Source: Streptomyces antibioticus (GTDB lineage Bacteria > Actinomycetota > Actinomycetes > Streptomycetales > Streptomycetaceae). From it: a stretch of 64,000 nt of DNA. Below, piece by piece: positions 56,040 through 63,459 of the stretch (positions within the stretch are counted from its first letter, which is position 1; the number at the start of each line of letters is the position of its first letter). The notes below the pieces were generated by a model that had not been told where the DNA came from, did no database searches, and worked only from the letters and a program-made list of their open reading frames with translations. The position numbers and the translations under genes were made by a program. The stretch is from NCBI RefSeq assembly GCF_001514065.1, contig NZ_KQ948435.1, positions 62,001 to 126,000 of the forward strand, written 5' to 3'.

Positions 56040-57485
56040 TCACCCGGAGGCCGCCTCGGCCATCAGCCGTATGCCCTCACGGATGCGCGCGGGCGAGAGG
56101 TGCGCGTAGCCGACCACGAGCCGCACCTCCGCCGAGTCACCGGTACGCGCGTGGGCGCACGCCGACAGCGGACGTACGGCCACCCCCGCAGCGGCCACCC
56201 GGGTGAGGAAGCGTTCCTCGGGCCCGTAGCGCTGCGGCAGCGTGGCGATGACATGCAGTCCGGCGGCGATCCCGGACACCCGCGAGCCGGGGAAGTGCTC
56301 CTCCAGCGCGGCCACGAGCGCGTCGCGGCGCTCGCGGTAGGCGTGCTGGCAGCGGCGCAGCTGACGGTCGTAGTCGCCGCGCTCCACGAACCGGGTGAAG
56401 GCCGCCTGGTCGAGGGTGGGATGACCGAGGTCCATGGTCCGCTTGCGCTCGATCACCTCGTCGGCGAGCGCCTCAGGCACGAGCAGCCAGCCGAGCCGCA
56501 GCCCCGGGGCGAGGGACTTGCTGACCGAGCCCGCGTAGGCCACCCGCTCCGGGTCGAGACCCTGGAGCGCGCCGACGGGGGCGCGGTCGTAGCGGAAGTC
56601 GCCGTCGTAGTCGTCCTCCAGGAGGAACCCGTCCACGGAACGCGCCCAGTCGAGGAGTTCGGCCCGGCGCCGCGCGGAGCAGGCGATGCCGGTCGGGTAC
56701 TGGTGGGCGGGCGTCGTCACGACCGCCCGTACGCCGGACGCCCGCAAGGGGTCCAGGGCGATCCCCTCGCCGTCCAGCGGGACCGGCACCGGTGTGACGC
56801 CCGCCGCCGCGTAGAGGTCGTCGTGCTGCGGGCTGCCGGGATCCTCGACGCCCACCGTGCGCAGCCCGCGCGCGTGGAGCGCGAAACCGAGCAGCGTCGT
56901 GGCCTGGGCCACCCCGGAGACCACCACGATCCGCTCCGGATCGGCGACCACGCCCCGGCGGCGCGCGAGGAGTTCGGCCAGCGCGGTGCGCAGCCGGGGC
57001 AGCCCGCGCGGGTCGGGATAGCCGAGCTCGTGGTGCGGCAGCTCCGCCAGCACCGCGCGCTGGGCCGCCGCCCAGGCGGTCCGGGGAAACAGCGACAGGT
57101 CCGGGGTCCCCGGCACGAAGTCGGCCCGGGCGCCCGGCGGACGGGGCGCGAGGTCACGCGCGCGGGGCGGTGCGGCCCGTACGGCACCGCCCACCCACGT
57201 CCCCGCGCCCCGGCCGCTGCGCAGATACCCCTCCGCCGTCAACTGCTCGTACGCCTCAGTGATCAGGCCCCGCGACACCCCGAGGTCCGCCGCCAGGTCC
57301 CGGCTCGACGGCAGCCGGGTCCCCGGCGCGAGCCGCCCCGACCGCACCGCTTCCCGCAACGCGGCCTGCAACGATCGCCCACGCGCGCGTGCGGGGGCGG
57401 AAGCCGCCGGGAGCAGCACCTCCCAGGCGACCGAGCCGCCACGCCCGTCCGAGGCCGGCGCCGACCCTGCCTGCCCTACATCCAT
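56040..57485 (-). CDS. MocR-type GntR/aminotransferase regulator
   Basis: A 481-residue regulator (492 from GTG 57518). The N-terminal wHTH is LAADLGVSRGLITEAYEQL. A class-I aminotransferase fold follows, with the PLP Lys expected in AYAGSVSKSLAPGLRLGWL. MocR proteins sense PLP or amino-compound ligands, and often act on PLP/GABA/taurine genes. It diverges from an EamA exporter across GGTCC/GGACC repeats. No good Shine-Dalgarno. Confidence 0.9.
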   Translation of the reverse strand: MDVGQAGSAPASDGRGGSVAWEVLLPAASAPARARGRSLQAALREAVRSGRLAPGTRLPSSRDLAADLGVSRGLITEAYEQLTAEGYLRSGRGAGTWVGGAVRAAPPRARDLAPRPPGARADFVPGTPDLSLFPRTAWAAAQRAVLAELPHHELGYPDPRGLPRLRTALAELLARRRGVVADPERIVVVSGVAQATTLLGFALHARGLRTVGVEDPGSPQHDDLYAAAGVTPVPVPLDGEGIALDPLRASGVRAVVTTPAHQYPTGIACSARRRAELLDWARSVDGFLLEDDYDGDFRYDRAPVGALQGLDPERVAYAGSVSKSLAPGLRLGWLLVPEALADEVIERKRTMDLGHPTLDQAAFTRFVERGDYDRQLRRCQHAYRERRDALVAALEEHFPGSRVSGIAAGLHVIATLPQRYGPEERFLTRVAAAGVAVRPLSACAHARTGDSAEVRLVVGYAHLSPARIREGIRLMAEAASG

Positions 57486-57498
57486 GCCTGTCCCGATT

Positions 57499-57539
57499 GG
57501 TCCCCGATCACGTCCCACAAATGGACCTTAAACCGGACC
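57499..57539. promoter_or_regulatory. GGTCC/GGACC repeats between MocR and EamA genes
   Basis: GGTCC (57499-57503), GGACC (57523-57527) and GGACC (57535-57539, 12 nt later) lie in the divergent gap. MocR regulators commonly bind direct and inverted repeats of this kind, with a half-turn bend between them. Confidence 0.4.
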
Positions 57540-57563
57540 GCCCTGCTGCCTAGCGTCGCTTCC

Positions 57564-58730
57564 ATGAACGCCACCACCACCCGCGGAGCGCTGCTCGCCG
57601 GGTTCGCCTGCGTCCTCGTCGGCGCGTCCTTCACGGCCAACAGCAAGCTCGGCGACTACCCGTACGCGGGTGGCCAGTTCCTTCGCTACGGGCTGGCCTG
57701 TCTGCTGCTCCTGCCCTTCGCCGGGCGGGGCGCCCCGGCCCGGCTGCGGACGCTCGGGCCGCGCCAGTGGGGCCGCCTCGCGCTGCTCTCGGCCGTCGGC
57801 ATGGTCGCGTTCAACATGGCCGTCATCGCCGCCGAACGGACCGCGGAACCGGCCGTGCCGGGCGTCTTCGTCGGCTGCGCGCCGGTCGTGGTCGCCGTCG
57901 TCGTCCCGGCGCTCGACGGCCGCCGGCCGCAACGCGCGGTCCTGTACGGGGCGTTGCTCGTGGCGGTCGGGGCCTTCACGGTCCAGGGCTGGGGGCGCAC
58001 GGACGCGGCCGGGATCGCCTACTCCGTGTGCGCCCTGACCGGTGAGGTCGGCTTCGCGGTCCTCGCCGTGCCCGTCCTGCGTCCCCTGGGCCCGCGGCTG
58101 CTGTCCGCCACGGTGTGCGGAGTCGCCGCTGCCGAGTCGCTGGCGGCGGGACTCGTTCTGGACGGCACGGCATGGCTGCGCCGGCCCACCGGCACCGAGG
58201 CCACCGCGCTGCTGTGGCAGGCGGCGGTCGTCACGGTCGTCGGCTTCGTGTGCTGGTACATGGGCATGCAGCGGATCGGCGCGGAGCGCGCCACGCTGTT
58301 CTCCGGCCTCATCCCGGTCGCCGCGGCCTGCACCGCCCCGCTCGTCGGCACGGGCGCCTACGGCGCCGCCCAGGCCGTCGGCAGCGGCCTCGTCGGCGCC
58401 GGAGTCGCCCTGGGATCAGGGGTGTTCACCGGAAACCGAAAGTCGTCAGCGGCTGCCGTCCAGGATCACGCGCGCGACGAGCGCCGGGTCGTCGTTCATC
58501 GGGCAGTGGCCGCAACCGGGCAGCCGCACCAGGCGGGCCTTGGGGATGATCTGCTTGGCGCGGACTCCTTGGCGGCGCAGCAGGAGCCGGTCCTTGCTGC
58601 CCCAGGCCACGGTGACAGGGATGCCGGGGATGTCGTCCGTGAACCGGACGGAGCCGCCCGCCCGCAGGGTGTCGGCGAAGCCCGTGGCGTTCACCAGCGC
58701 GAGCGTCTCGGCGACGACGGCCTCGGGTGA
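57564..58730 (+). CDS. EamA/DMT-family transporter with a run-through C-terminus
   Basis: The ATG at 57564 opens an EamA permease of about 290 residues with two repeats (start LLAGFACVLVGASFTANSKL; second ending GSGLVGAGVALGSG). The frame does not stop at the end of the tenth helix. It continues about 95 residues more, to 58730, across about 285 bp that are also the 3' coding region of the convergent hydrolase, where the sequence is hydrophilic and reads as antisense shadow. The original stop appears lost. It is divergent from the MocR regulator. Confidence 0.78.
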   Translation: MNATTTRGALLAGFACVLVGASFTANSKLGDYPYAGGQFLRYGLACLLLLPFAGRGAPARLRTLGPRQWGRLALLSAVGMVAFNMAVIAAERTAEPAVPGVFVGCAPVVVAVVVPALDGRRPQRAVLYGALLVAVGAFTVQGWGRTDAAGIAYSVCALTGEVGFAVLAVPVLRPLGPRLLSATVCGVAAAESLAAGLVLDGTAWLRRPTGTEATALLWQAAVVTVVGFVCWYMGMQRIGAERATLFSGLIPVAAACTAPLVGTGAYGAAQAVGSGLVGAGVALGSGVFTGNRKSSAAAVQDHARDERRVVVHRAVAATGQPHQAGLGDDLLGADSLAAQQEPVLAAPGHGDRDAGDVVREPDGAARPQGVGEARGVHQRERLGDDGLG

Positions 58731-59276
58731 ACGGCGGCCCGGACGGGCGTAGATGGTGCTCGTCAGCGCGGTCCGGCCGGCCGCCGACCGCGACAGCCGC
58801 TCGACCAGGGGCAGCGGCATCCGCTGGGCGATGCCCCGCATGGTGAGCAGCACGGAGAAGGCGTAGCGCCGCTCGGCCTCCGACCAGAAGCCCGCGGGAG
58901 ACAGCGTGGTGACGGACCGTACGAGCTTCTCCCGGCCGAGTTCCAGGGCGAGCAGACCGCCGAGCGAGTTGCCCGCCACGTGCGGCCGGTCCAGCTCCAG
59001 CTCTTCGCAGAGCGCGCCGAACACGGCGGTCGTGGTGGCCAGGTCGTACGAGAGTCCGTCGGGCAGCGCCGGGGAGGCGCCGAAGCCGGGCAGGTCAACG
59101 GCGATCACGTCGCGTTCGGTGGCCAGGATGTCCACGACCGGGTCCCAGGCCTGCCGGTGGTGGCCGATGCCGTGCAGCAGGAGCAGCGGCTCACCGCTGC
59201 CCACGCGCGCGTAGTCGACGGTCACGGACCGCGGGCCGTGCGGGGAAGGGACCTTGAACGAGACGGTGGCGGCCAT
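58446..59276 (-). CDS. Alpha/beta-fold hydrolase
   Basis: A 276-residue hydrolase. LLLLHGIGHHRQAW near residue 32 (oxyanion loop), the nucleophile in AGNSLGG near residue 102, the acid in VAWGSKDRLL and the catalytic His in GCGHCPMNDDP complete the triad. Resembles 2-hydroxymuconic-semialdehyde hydrolase/epoxide hydrolase-type proteins. Cytosolic. It faces the ECF41 sigma gene and is overlapped by the extended EamA frame. Confidence 0.87.
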   Translation of the reverse strand: MAATVSFKVPSPHGPRSVTVDYARVGSGEPLLLLHGIGHHRQAWDPVVDILATERDVIAVDLPGFGASPALPDGLSYDLATTTAVFGALCEELELDRPHVAGNSLGGLLALELGREKLVRSVTTLSPAGFWSEAERRYAFSVLLTMRGIAQRMPLPLVERLSRSAAGRTALTSTIYARPGRRSPEAVVAETLALVNATGFADTLRAGGSVRFTDDIPGIPVTVAWGSKDRLLLRRQGVRAKQIIPKARLVRLPGCGHCPMNDDPALVARVILDGSR

Positions 59277-59338
59277 GGGGGTGTGCTCCTCGTCTGGGGC
59301 TCGCTGACGGACGCTGGTGGACAGCTTGTCAGCAATTA

Positions 59339-59352
59339 CTACCGGCGGGTAG
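59339..59352. promoter_or_regulatory. Palindrome CTACCGGCGGGTAG in the hydrolase/sigma gap
   Basis: A 14-bp inverted repeat with arms CTACC/GGTAG around GGCG, in the divergent region, 63 nt from the hydrolase start. It has the form of a TetR-type operator, but no TetR gene is in the window. Confidence 0.35.
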
Positions 59353-59416
59353 CCCTTGTGGCCCGGACCCCTGTTACCGCCTGGACAGCACGAGGTGCGT
59401 CGGATGGGATGGAGCC

Positions 59417-60298
59417 GTGAGTACCGACACCGTGACCGACGTGTTCGAAGAGCACCGCCCCGTCCTGCTGGGCGTGGCCTACCGCATGCTGGGGCGGGTG
59501 GCCGACGCCGAAGACGTCGTCCAGGAAGCCTGGTTGCGCTGGTCCGGAGCCGACCGGGACGACGTGCGCGAGCCGCGCGGCTACCTCGTGCGGATCACGA
59601 CCCGCCTCGCCATCGACCGGCTCCGCCAGATCAAGGCGCGCCGAGAGGCCTACGTCGGCCCGTGGCTGCCGGAGCCCTACGTCACCGACTTCGGGGATGT
59701 CGTCCCGGACACCGCGGAGCGAGCCGTGCTCGCCGACTCCGTCTCCCTCGCCGTCCTCGTCGTCCTGGAGTCGCTCTCGCCCCTGGAACGCGCGGTGTTC
59801 GTGCTCCGGGAGGCCTTCGGATACCCGTACGCCGACATCGCCACCATGCTGGAGCGCGAGGAGCCCGCGGTGCGCCAGCTCGCCGGACGGGCCCGCAAGC
59901 ACGTCGAGGAACGCCGGCCCCGCTACGACGTCGACCCCGTCCAGCGCCGGGACCTCACCGAACGCTTCCTCGCCGCCGCCGCGGAGGGCGACCTGGAGGG
60001 ACTCATGGCGATACTGGCCCCGGACGTCCGCCTCGTCGGCGACAGCGGCGGCAAGTCGAGGGCCCCGCTGCGCGTCCTCGAGTCGGCGGACCACGTGGGC
60101 CGCTTCATCGTCGGTGCCGCCCGCAAGGGCGTCGCGGACATGACCTGGCGCTTCGTCGAGGTCAACGGCGGCCCCGCGGTGCTGGTCCTGTCCGGCGGCA
60201 AGCCCGACTCGGTCTACCAGGTGGACATCGCCGACGGCCGCATCCAGTCCGTCTACATCCTGCGCAACCCCGACAAGCTGCAATCGCTTTCCGCCTAG
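59417..60298 (+). CDS. ECF41-group RNA polymerase sigma factor with SnoaL-like C-domain
   Basis: A 293-residue extracytoplasmic-function sigma factor. Regions 2 and 4 are clear (AYRMLGRVADAEDVVQEAWL; AVFVLREAFGYPYADIATML). The linker holds the ECF41 WLPEP motif, and the C-terminal about 120 residues are a SnoaL-like domain that ends in the group signature NPDKL. In this group the C-domain tunes activity, and the usual partner is a carboxymuconolactone-decarboxylase/oxidoreductase (COE) gene. None is next to it. GTG start; a strong terminator follows. Confidence 0.92.
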   Translation: MSTDTVTDVFEEHRPVLLGVAYRMLGRVADAEDVVQEAWLRWSGADRDDVREPRGYLVRITTRLAIDRLRQIKARREAYVGPWLPEPYVTDFGDVVPDTAERAVLADSVSLAVLVVLESLSPLERAVFVLREAFGYPYADIATMLEREEPAVRQLAGRARKHVEERRPRYDVDPVQRRDLTERFLAAAAEGDLEGLMAILAPDVRLVGDSGGKSRAPLRVLESADHVGRFIVGAARKGVADMTWRFVEVNGGPAVLVLSGGKPDSVYQVDIADGRIQSVYILRNPDKLQSLSA

Positions 60299-60313
60299 CG
60301 GCGCCTGCGCCCG

Positions 60314-60342
60314 AAGCCCCCGTCCCGTGCGACGGGGGCTTT
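60314..60342 (+). terminator. Intrinsic terminator after the ECF41 gene
   Basis: AAGCCCCCGTC (60314-60324) pairs perfectly with GACGGGGGCTT (60331-60341), with a 6-nt loop, then TTGCC. It begins 15 nt after the stop codon. Confidence 0.88.
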
Positions 60343-60429
60343 GCCGTGCTGTCACGAACACCGCCCGGTACGAACGCTTCATGAACGCTCCGCGGCAGCG
60401 TCCCTGTGAGTGCCGCGAGGGATCGAGGA

Positions 60430-60443
60430 TTGGTCTTGACCAA
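60430..60443. promoter_or_regulatory. DasR-type (dre) site TTGGTCTTGACCAA
   Basis: A 14-bp inverted repeat with perfect TTGGTC/GACCAA arms, close to the dre consensus (A-x-TGGTCTAGACCA-x-T). It overlaps the -35 region of the promoter ahead of the GntR gene, the position of a repressor site. Confidence 0.65.
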
Positions 60444-60464
60444 GGGTGGGGGCCGCCCTATGGT
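60436..60464 (+). promoter_or_regulatory. Promoter candidate for the GntR gene, TTGACC-17-TATGGT
   Basis: A -35 element TTGACC (60436-60441), 17-nt spacer and -10 element TATGGT (60459-60464) lie about 77 nt upstream of the start codon. The -35 is embedded in the dre-like site, so binding would block RNA polymerase. Confidence 0.55.
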
Positions 60465-60540
60465 CGCAGAGAAGTGCAACAACCTTTAATAAACAAGGGC
60501 GCTAAAACGCCGCCGGACCACGGCGATTGCGGAGGACAGG

Positions 60541-61302
60541 GTGGGGACCACGCAACTGGAATCGGTGCCGGAACCGAAGTACTGGCATCTCAAGACCGTG
60601 CTCAGCGAGGCCTTGGACTCCGAGTTCTCCGTGGGCGAGATCCTGCCCAACGAGCGAGACCTCGCCGCCCGCTTCGGCGTCGCCCGTGCCACGCTCCGCC
60701 AGGCCCTCGAACAGCTCGAACTGGAAGGCCGCCTCCAGCGCCGTCGCGGAGTCGGTACGACGGTCGCGCCGCCGCGCGTGGGGGTAGCCGTCGGCACCGA
60801 GCAGCACGCCTGGCCGGGCACCGCCACCGACGCCTGGCAGCTCGCCGACAGCGCGCTGGAACTCCCGCCGGCCGCCGTCGCCGCCGCGCTGGAGACCGGC
60901 CCCGAGGACACCGTGCACATCGTGCGCCGTTCCCGGATGACCCACGGTCAGCCGGTCGCCGCGGAACTGCTCTACGTCCCGCAGTCGTCGGTGCCCGAGC
61001 TGTCGGCCATCGACGCCCCCTCCGGGACGGCACGCGCGCGTGCCGTGCTGCGTGAGCTGCAGCGCCTGGAGCTGGAGGGGCAGGACAGCGCGGTCGAACT
61101 CGGCTCGGCCCGCGCGGACGACGCCAAGCAGCTGGACCGGCTGCCGGGCGCCCCCGTCCTCGTCGTCACCACCCGGTTCTTCGCCGGGGGCCGCACCGCG
61201 GCGCTCTCCGTCGCCACCTACCGCGCCGACACCTGCCGGCTGACCTTCGGCGACTCCGGCGGCGTGGAGATCCACCAGCAGCCGGAACGCCAGGCGTCCT
61301 GA
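60541..61302 (+). CDS. GntR-family (HutC/DasR-like) regulator
   Basis: A 253-residue regulator. The winged helix is residues 12-75 (ILPNERDLAARFGVARATLR then GRLQRRRGVGTTV). The UTRA effector domain occupies about 95-240. The style resembles DasR, the N-acetylglucosamine-responsive repressor, but identity to it is not established. The dre-like site at its promoter suggests control by DasR or autoregulation. It starts with GTG. A perfect 15-bp hairpin follows. Confidence 0.85.
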   Translation: MGTTQLESVPEPKYWHLKTVLSEALDSEFSVGEILPNERDLAARFGVARATLRQALEQLELEGRLQRRRGVGTTVAPPRVGVAVGTEQHAWPGTATDAWQLADSALELPPAAVAAALETGPEDTVHIVRRSRMTHGQPVAAELLYVPQSSVPELSAIDAPSGTARARAVLRELQRLELEGQDSAVELGSARADDAKQLDRLPGAPVLVVTTRFFAGGRTAALSVATYRADTCRLTFGDSGGVEIHQQPERQAS

Positions 61303-61330
61303 CCGTCGCCACGGCCGACGCATCACCCGC

Positions 61331-61361
61331 CGCGCGCCCCGGAGCTGCTCCGGGGCGCGCG
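61331..61361. terminator. Perfect 15-bp hairpin between convergent genes
   Basis: CGCGCGCCCCGGAGC (61331-61345) and GCTCCGGGGCGCGCG (61347-61361) form a perfect stem around a single central base (in practice a small loop with inner pairs open). It may end the GntR and ROK transcripts from both sides. Confidence 0.7.
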
Positions 61362-61381
61362 GTGTGTCAGCGGCGCTCCAT

Positions 61382-61519
61382 CGAATCGATCAGCCGCCGT
61401 GCACCGAATCGGTCAGCGGCCGTTTACCGAATCGGTCAGCGGCCGTGCACCGAATCGGTCAGCGGTGATACGTCCCATCGCTCAGTGGCGATACGCCGAA
61501 GCGGTCACCGCCGCGCCGT
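61382..61519. repeat. Six tandem 23-bp repeats ending in the ROK gene
   Basis: Units CGAATCGGTCAGCGGCCGTG plus three bases run at a strict 23-nt period from 61382 to 61519. Copies 2-3 are nearly identical, others degenerate. The last unit (61497-61519) is the 3' end of the ROK gene and contains its stop (TCA on the plus strand, 61505-61507). TCA recurs at the same phase in all units. Confidence 0.85.
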
Positions 61520-62662
61520 CACCGTGCCCTCCACCGCGAACAGTTGCTCCTCCACGTGGTCCAGGGCCAGCCGCAGCGCGCCCGTCGCCACCGCCGCCTC
61601 GCCGAGGAGCGACAGGGTGACCTTCGGCGGCCGCAGACAGTAGCGCGCCAACTCCCGCCGCAGCGGCTCCAGTACGCCGTCCAGACCGGCCGCCCAGCCG
61701 CCGATCACCACCAACTCCGGGTCGAGGGCGAGCGCGAGCGCGGCCACGTCGTGGACGAGCCGCTGGATGAAGCGCTCGACGGCCGCGCGAGCCCGCTGGT
61801 CGCCCTCGCGGGCCTGCGCGAAGACCTCGGCGACCGCCTGTTCGTCGAGCGGGTGCAACGGCTCGTCCGTGGTGGACAGCAGCGTCTCCGGCGTCACCTC
61901 ACGGCCCAGCAGATGCAGCGCGCCGATCTCGCCCGCCGCTCCGCCGAACCCCCGGTGCAGCCGCCCCCCGATGAGCGACCCCGCGCCCGGACTCAGCCCG
62001 GCCAGCACGAACACCACGTCGTCGGACTCGGTGGCCGCGCCCTTCCAGTGCTCGGCGACCGCGGCGGCGTTGGCGTCGTTCTCCACCAGCACCGGGCACT
62101 TGAAGGACCGGCTCAGCCGCTCGCCCAGCCGCAGCCCCGTCCACTCCGGCAGCGCGGCACACAGCCGCACCGTGCCGTCCGCCTCCACGATCCCCGGCGA
62201 GGCCACCCCGACGGCCCGCAGCGAGCCCCGTGACACCCCGGCCCGGCGCAGCAGCTCCGCCACCGCGGTCCGCAGCCGCTCCAGCCGCTCGTCGGCGGAA
62301 GCCGTCTCGGTGACGTCCTTCGCGACGGCGCCCAGCACCCGGCCGTCCAGGTCGGACAGGAGCGCGGCCACCCGGTGCGGCCCGATGTCGAGGCCCAGCA
62401 GATGACCCGCCTCGGCCCGGAACCGGAACCGCCGCGCGGGCCGCCCCTGCCGCCGTACGACGCTCTCGTCCGCCGCCTTCTCGACGACGTACCCCGCCTC
62501 GATCAGACCCTCGACCACGCCCTCGACCGTCGGCCGGGACAAGCCCGTCACGCGGGTGATCTCGGTGAGCGTCGCGCAGTCCGTGGCGCGCAGCGCGTGC
62601 AGCACCACCGCGGAGTTGATCCTCCGCAGCAGCGAGGGATCCCCGCCGGTCAGCCGCCCCAC
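61505..62662 (-). CDS. ROK-family regulator (NagC/Mlc-like)
   Basis: A 385-residue protein. The N-terminal wHTH is TEITRVTGLSRPTVEGVVEG. The ROK kinase-fold domain contains LGLDIGPHRVAALLSDLDG, VENDANAAAVAEHW and the sequence GGRLHRGFGGAAGEIGALHL. The zinc-binding C-x-C-G-x2-G-C motif of ROK repressors is missing, and the ATP site looks degenerate, so a sugar-responsive DNA-binding role without kinase activity is likely. A GTG start with GGGAGGA upstream. Its 3' end lies in the 23-bp repeat. Confidence 0.87.
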   Translation of the reverse strand: MGRLTGGDPSLLRRINSAVVLHALRATDCATLTEITRVTGLSRPTVEGVVEGLIEAGYVVEKAADESVVRRQGRPARRFRFRAEAGHLLGLDIGPHRVAALLSDLDGRVLGAVAKDVTETASADERLERLRTAVAELLRRAGVSRGSLRAVGVASPGIVEADGTVRLCAALPEWTGLRLGERLSRSFKCPVLVENDANAAAVAEHWKGAATESDDVVFVLAGLSPGAGSLIGGRLHRGFGGAAGEIGALHLLGREVTPETLLSTTDEPLHPLDEQAVAEVFAQAREGDQRARAAVERFIQRLVHDVAALALALDPELVVIGGWAAGLDGVLEPLRRELARYCLRPPKVTLSLLGEAAVATGALRLALDHVEEQLFAVEGTVTARR

Positions 62663-62782
62663 CGTCCGTCCTCCCAGCTAGTGCGCGTGTTGGGCGGATC
62701 GTACTCGGCACGGCGGACCCCGGCGAGCGCGGGGACGCAGAGATCGCTTGCTGCCCCGACCGGGCGTGGTGCGCCGCTCCGG

Positions 62783-63445
62783 TCAGCCCGGCGCCACGAA
62801 CCCCGACTCGTACGCCGCGATCACCGCCTGCGTGCGATCCCGCGCCCCCAGCTTGGCCAGGACGGCGCTCACATGGGACTTCACGGTCTCCGTGCCCACC
62901 ACCAGCCGCTCGGCGATCTCCGCGTTCGACAGCCCCCGCGCCATCAGCCGCAGCACCTCCGCCTCCCGCTCGGTCAGCTGCGCCCGCTCCATCGCCGCGC
63001 GGGCCGCGCGGTTCCCGCCGCCCTCGCCGTACTCGGCGGCGAGCTGCCGCACCGACGCCGGGAACAGCAGCGACTCGCCCTCGGCGACCAGCCGCACCGC
63101 GTGCACGATCTCGGCCGGCCGCGCCCGCTTCAGCAGGAACCCGTCAGCCCCGGCCCGCAGCGCCTCGTACACGTACTCGTCGTTCTCGAACGTCGTCACC
63201 ACGAGGATCTTCGGCGGCTCGGTCACCGTCCGCAGCACCGCGCGCGTGGCTTCGATCCCGTCCAGCAGCGGCATCCGTACGTCCATGGCCACTACGTCCG
63301 GCCGCAGCTGCCGCACCAGCGGAATCACCGCCGCCCCGTCCGCGGCCTCCCCGACCACCTCGATGTCGGGCTGCGCCTCCAACACGGCCCGCAGACCTGC
63401 ACGTACGAGGGGTTCGTCGTCGACGAGGAGAACGGTGACCGGCAT
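62783..63445 (-). CDS. NarL/LuxR-type response regulator
   Basis: A 220-residue response regulator. Receiver: LLVDDEPLVRAGLRAVLEAQ (acidic pocket DD), phospho-acceptor in VVAMDVRMPLLDG, conserved Lys in GFLLKRARPAEI. The LuxR HTH is LTEREAEVLRLMARGLSNAE and IAERLVVGTETVKSHVSAVL. It lies 14 nt downstream of its likely histidine kinase on the same strand. The target genes are unknown. Confidence 0.95.
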   Translation of the reverse strand: MPVTVLLVDDEPLVRAGLRAVLEAQPDIEVVGEAADGAAVIPLVRQLRPDVVAMDVRMPLLDGIEATRAVLRTVTEPPKILVVTTFENDEYVYEALRAGADGFLLKRARPAEIVHAVRLVAEGESLLFPASVRQLAAEYGEGGGNRAARAAMERAQLTEREAEVLRLMARGLSNAEIAERLVVGTETVKSHVSAVLAKLGARDRTQAVIAAYESGFVAPG

Positions 63446-63459
63446 CCGGCCAGCGTAGA

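Noticed and set aside
61382..61519. CRISPR array
   Set aside because: The 23-bp units are directly adjacent with no spacers and include gene codons.
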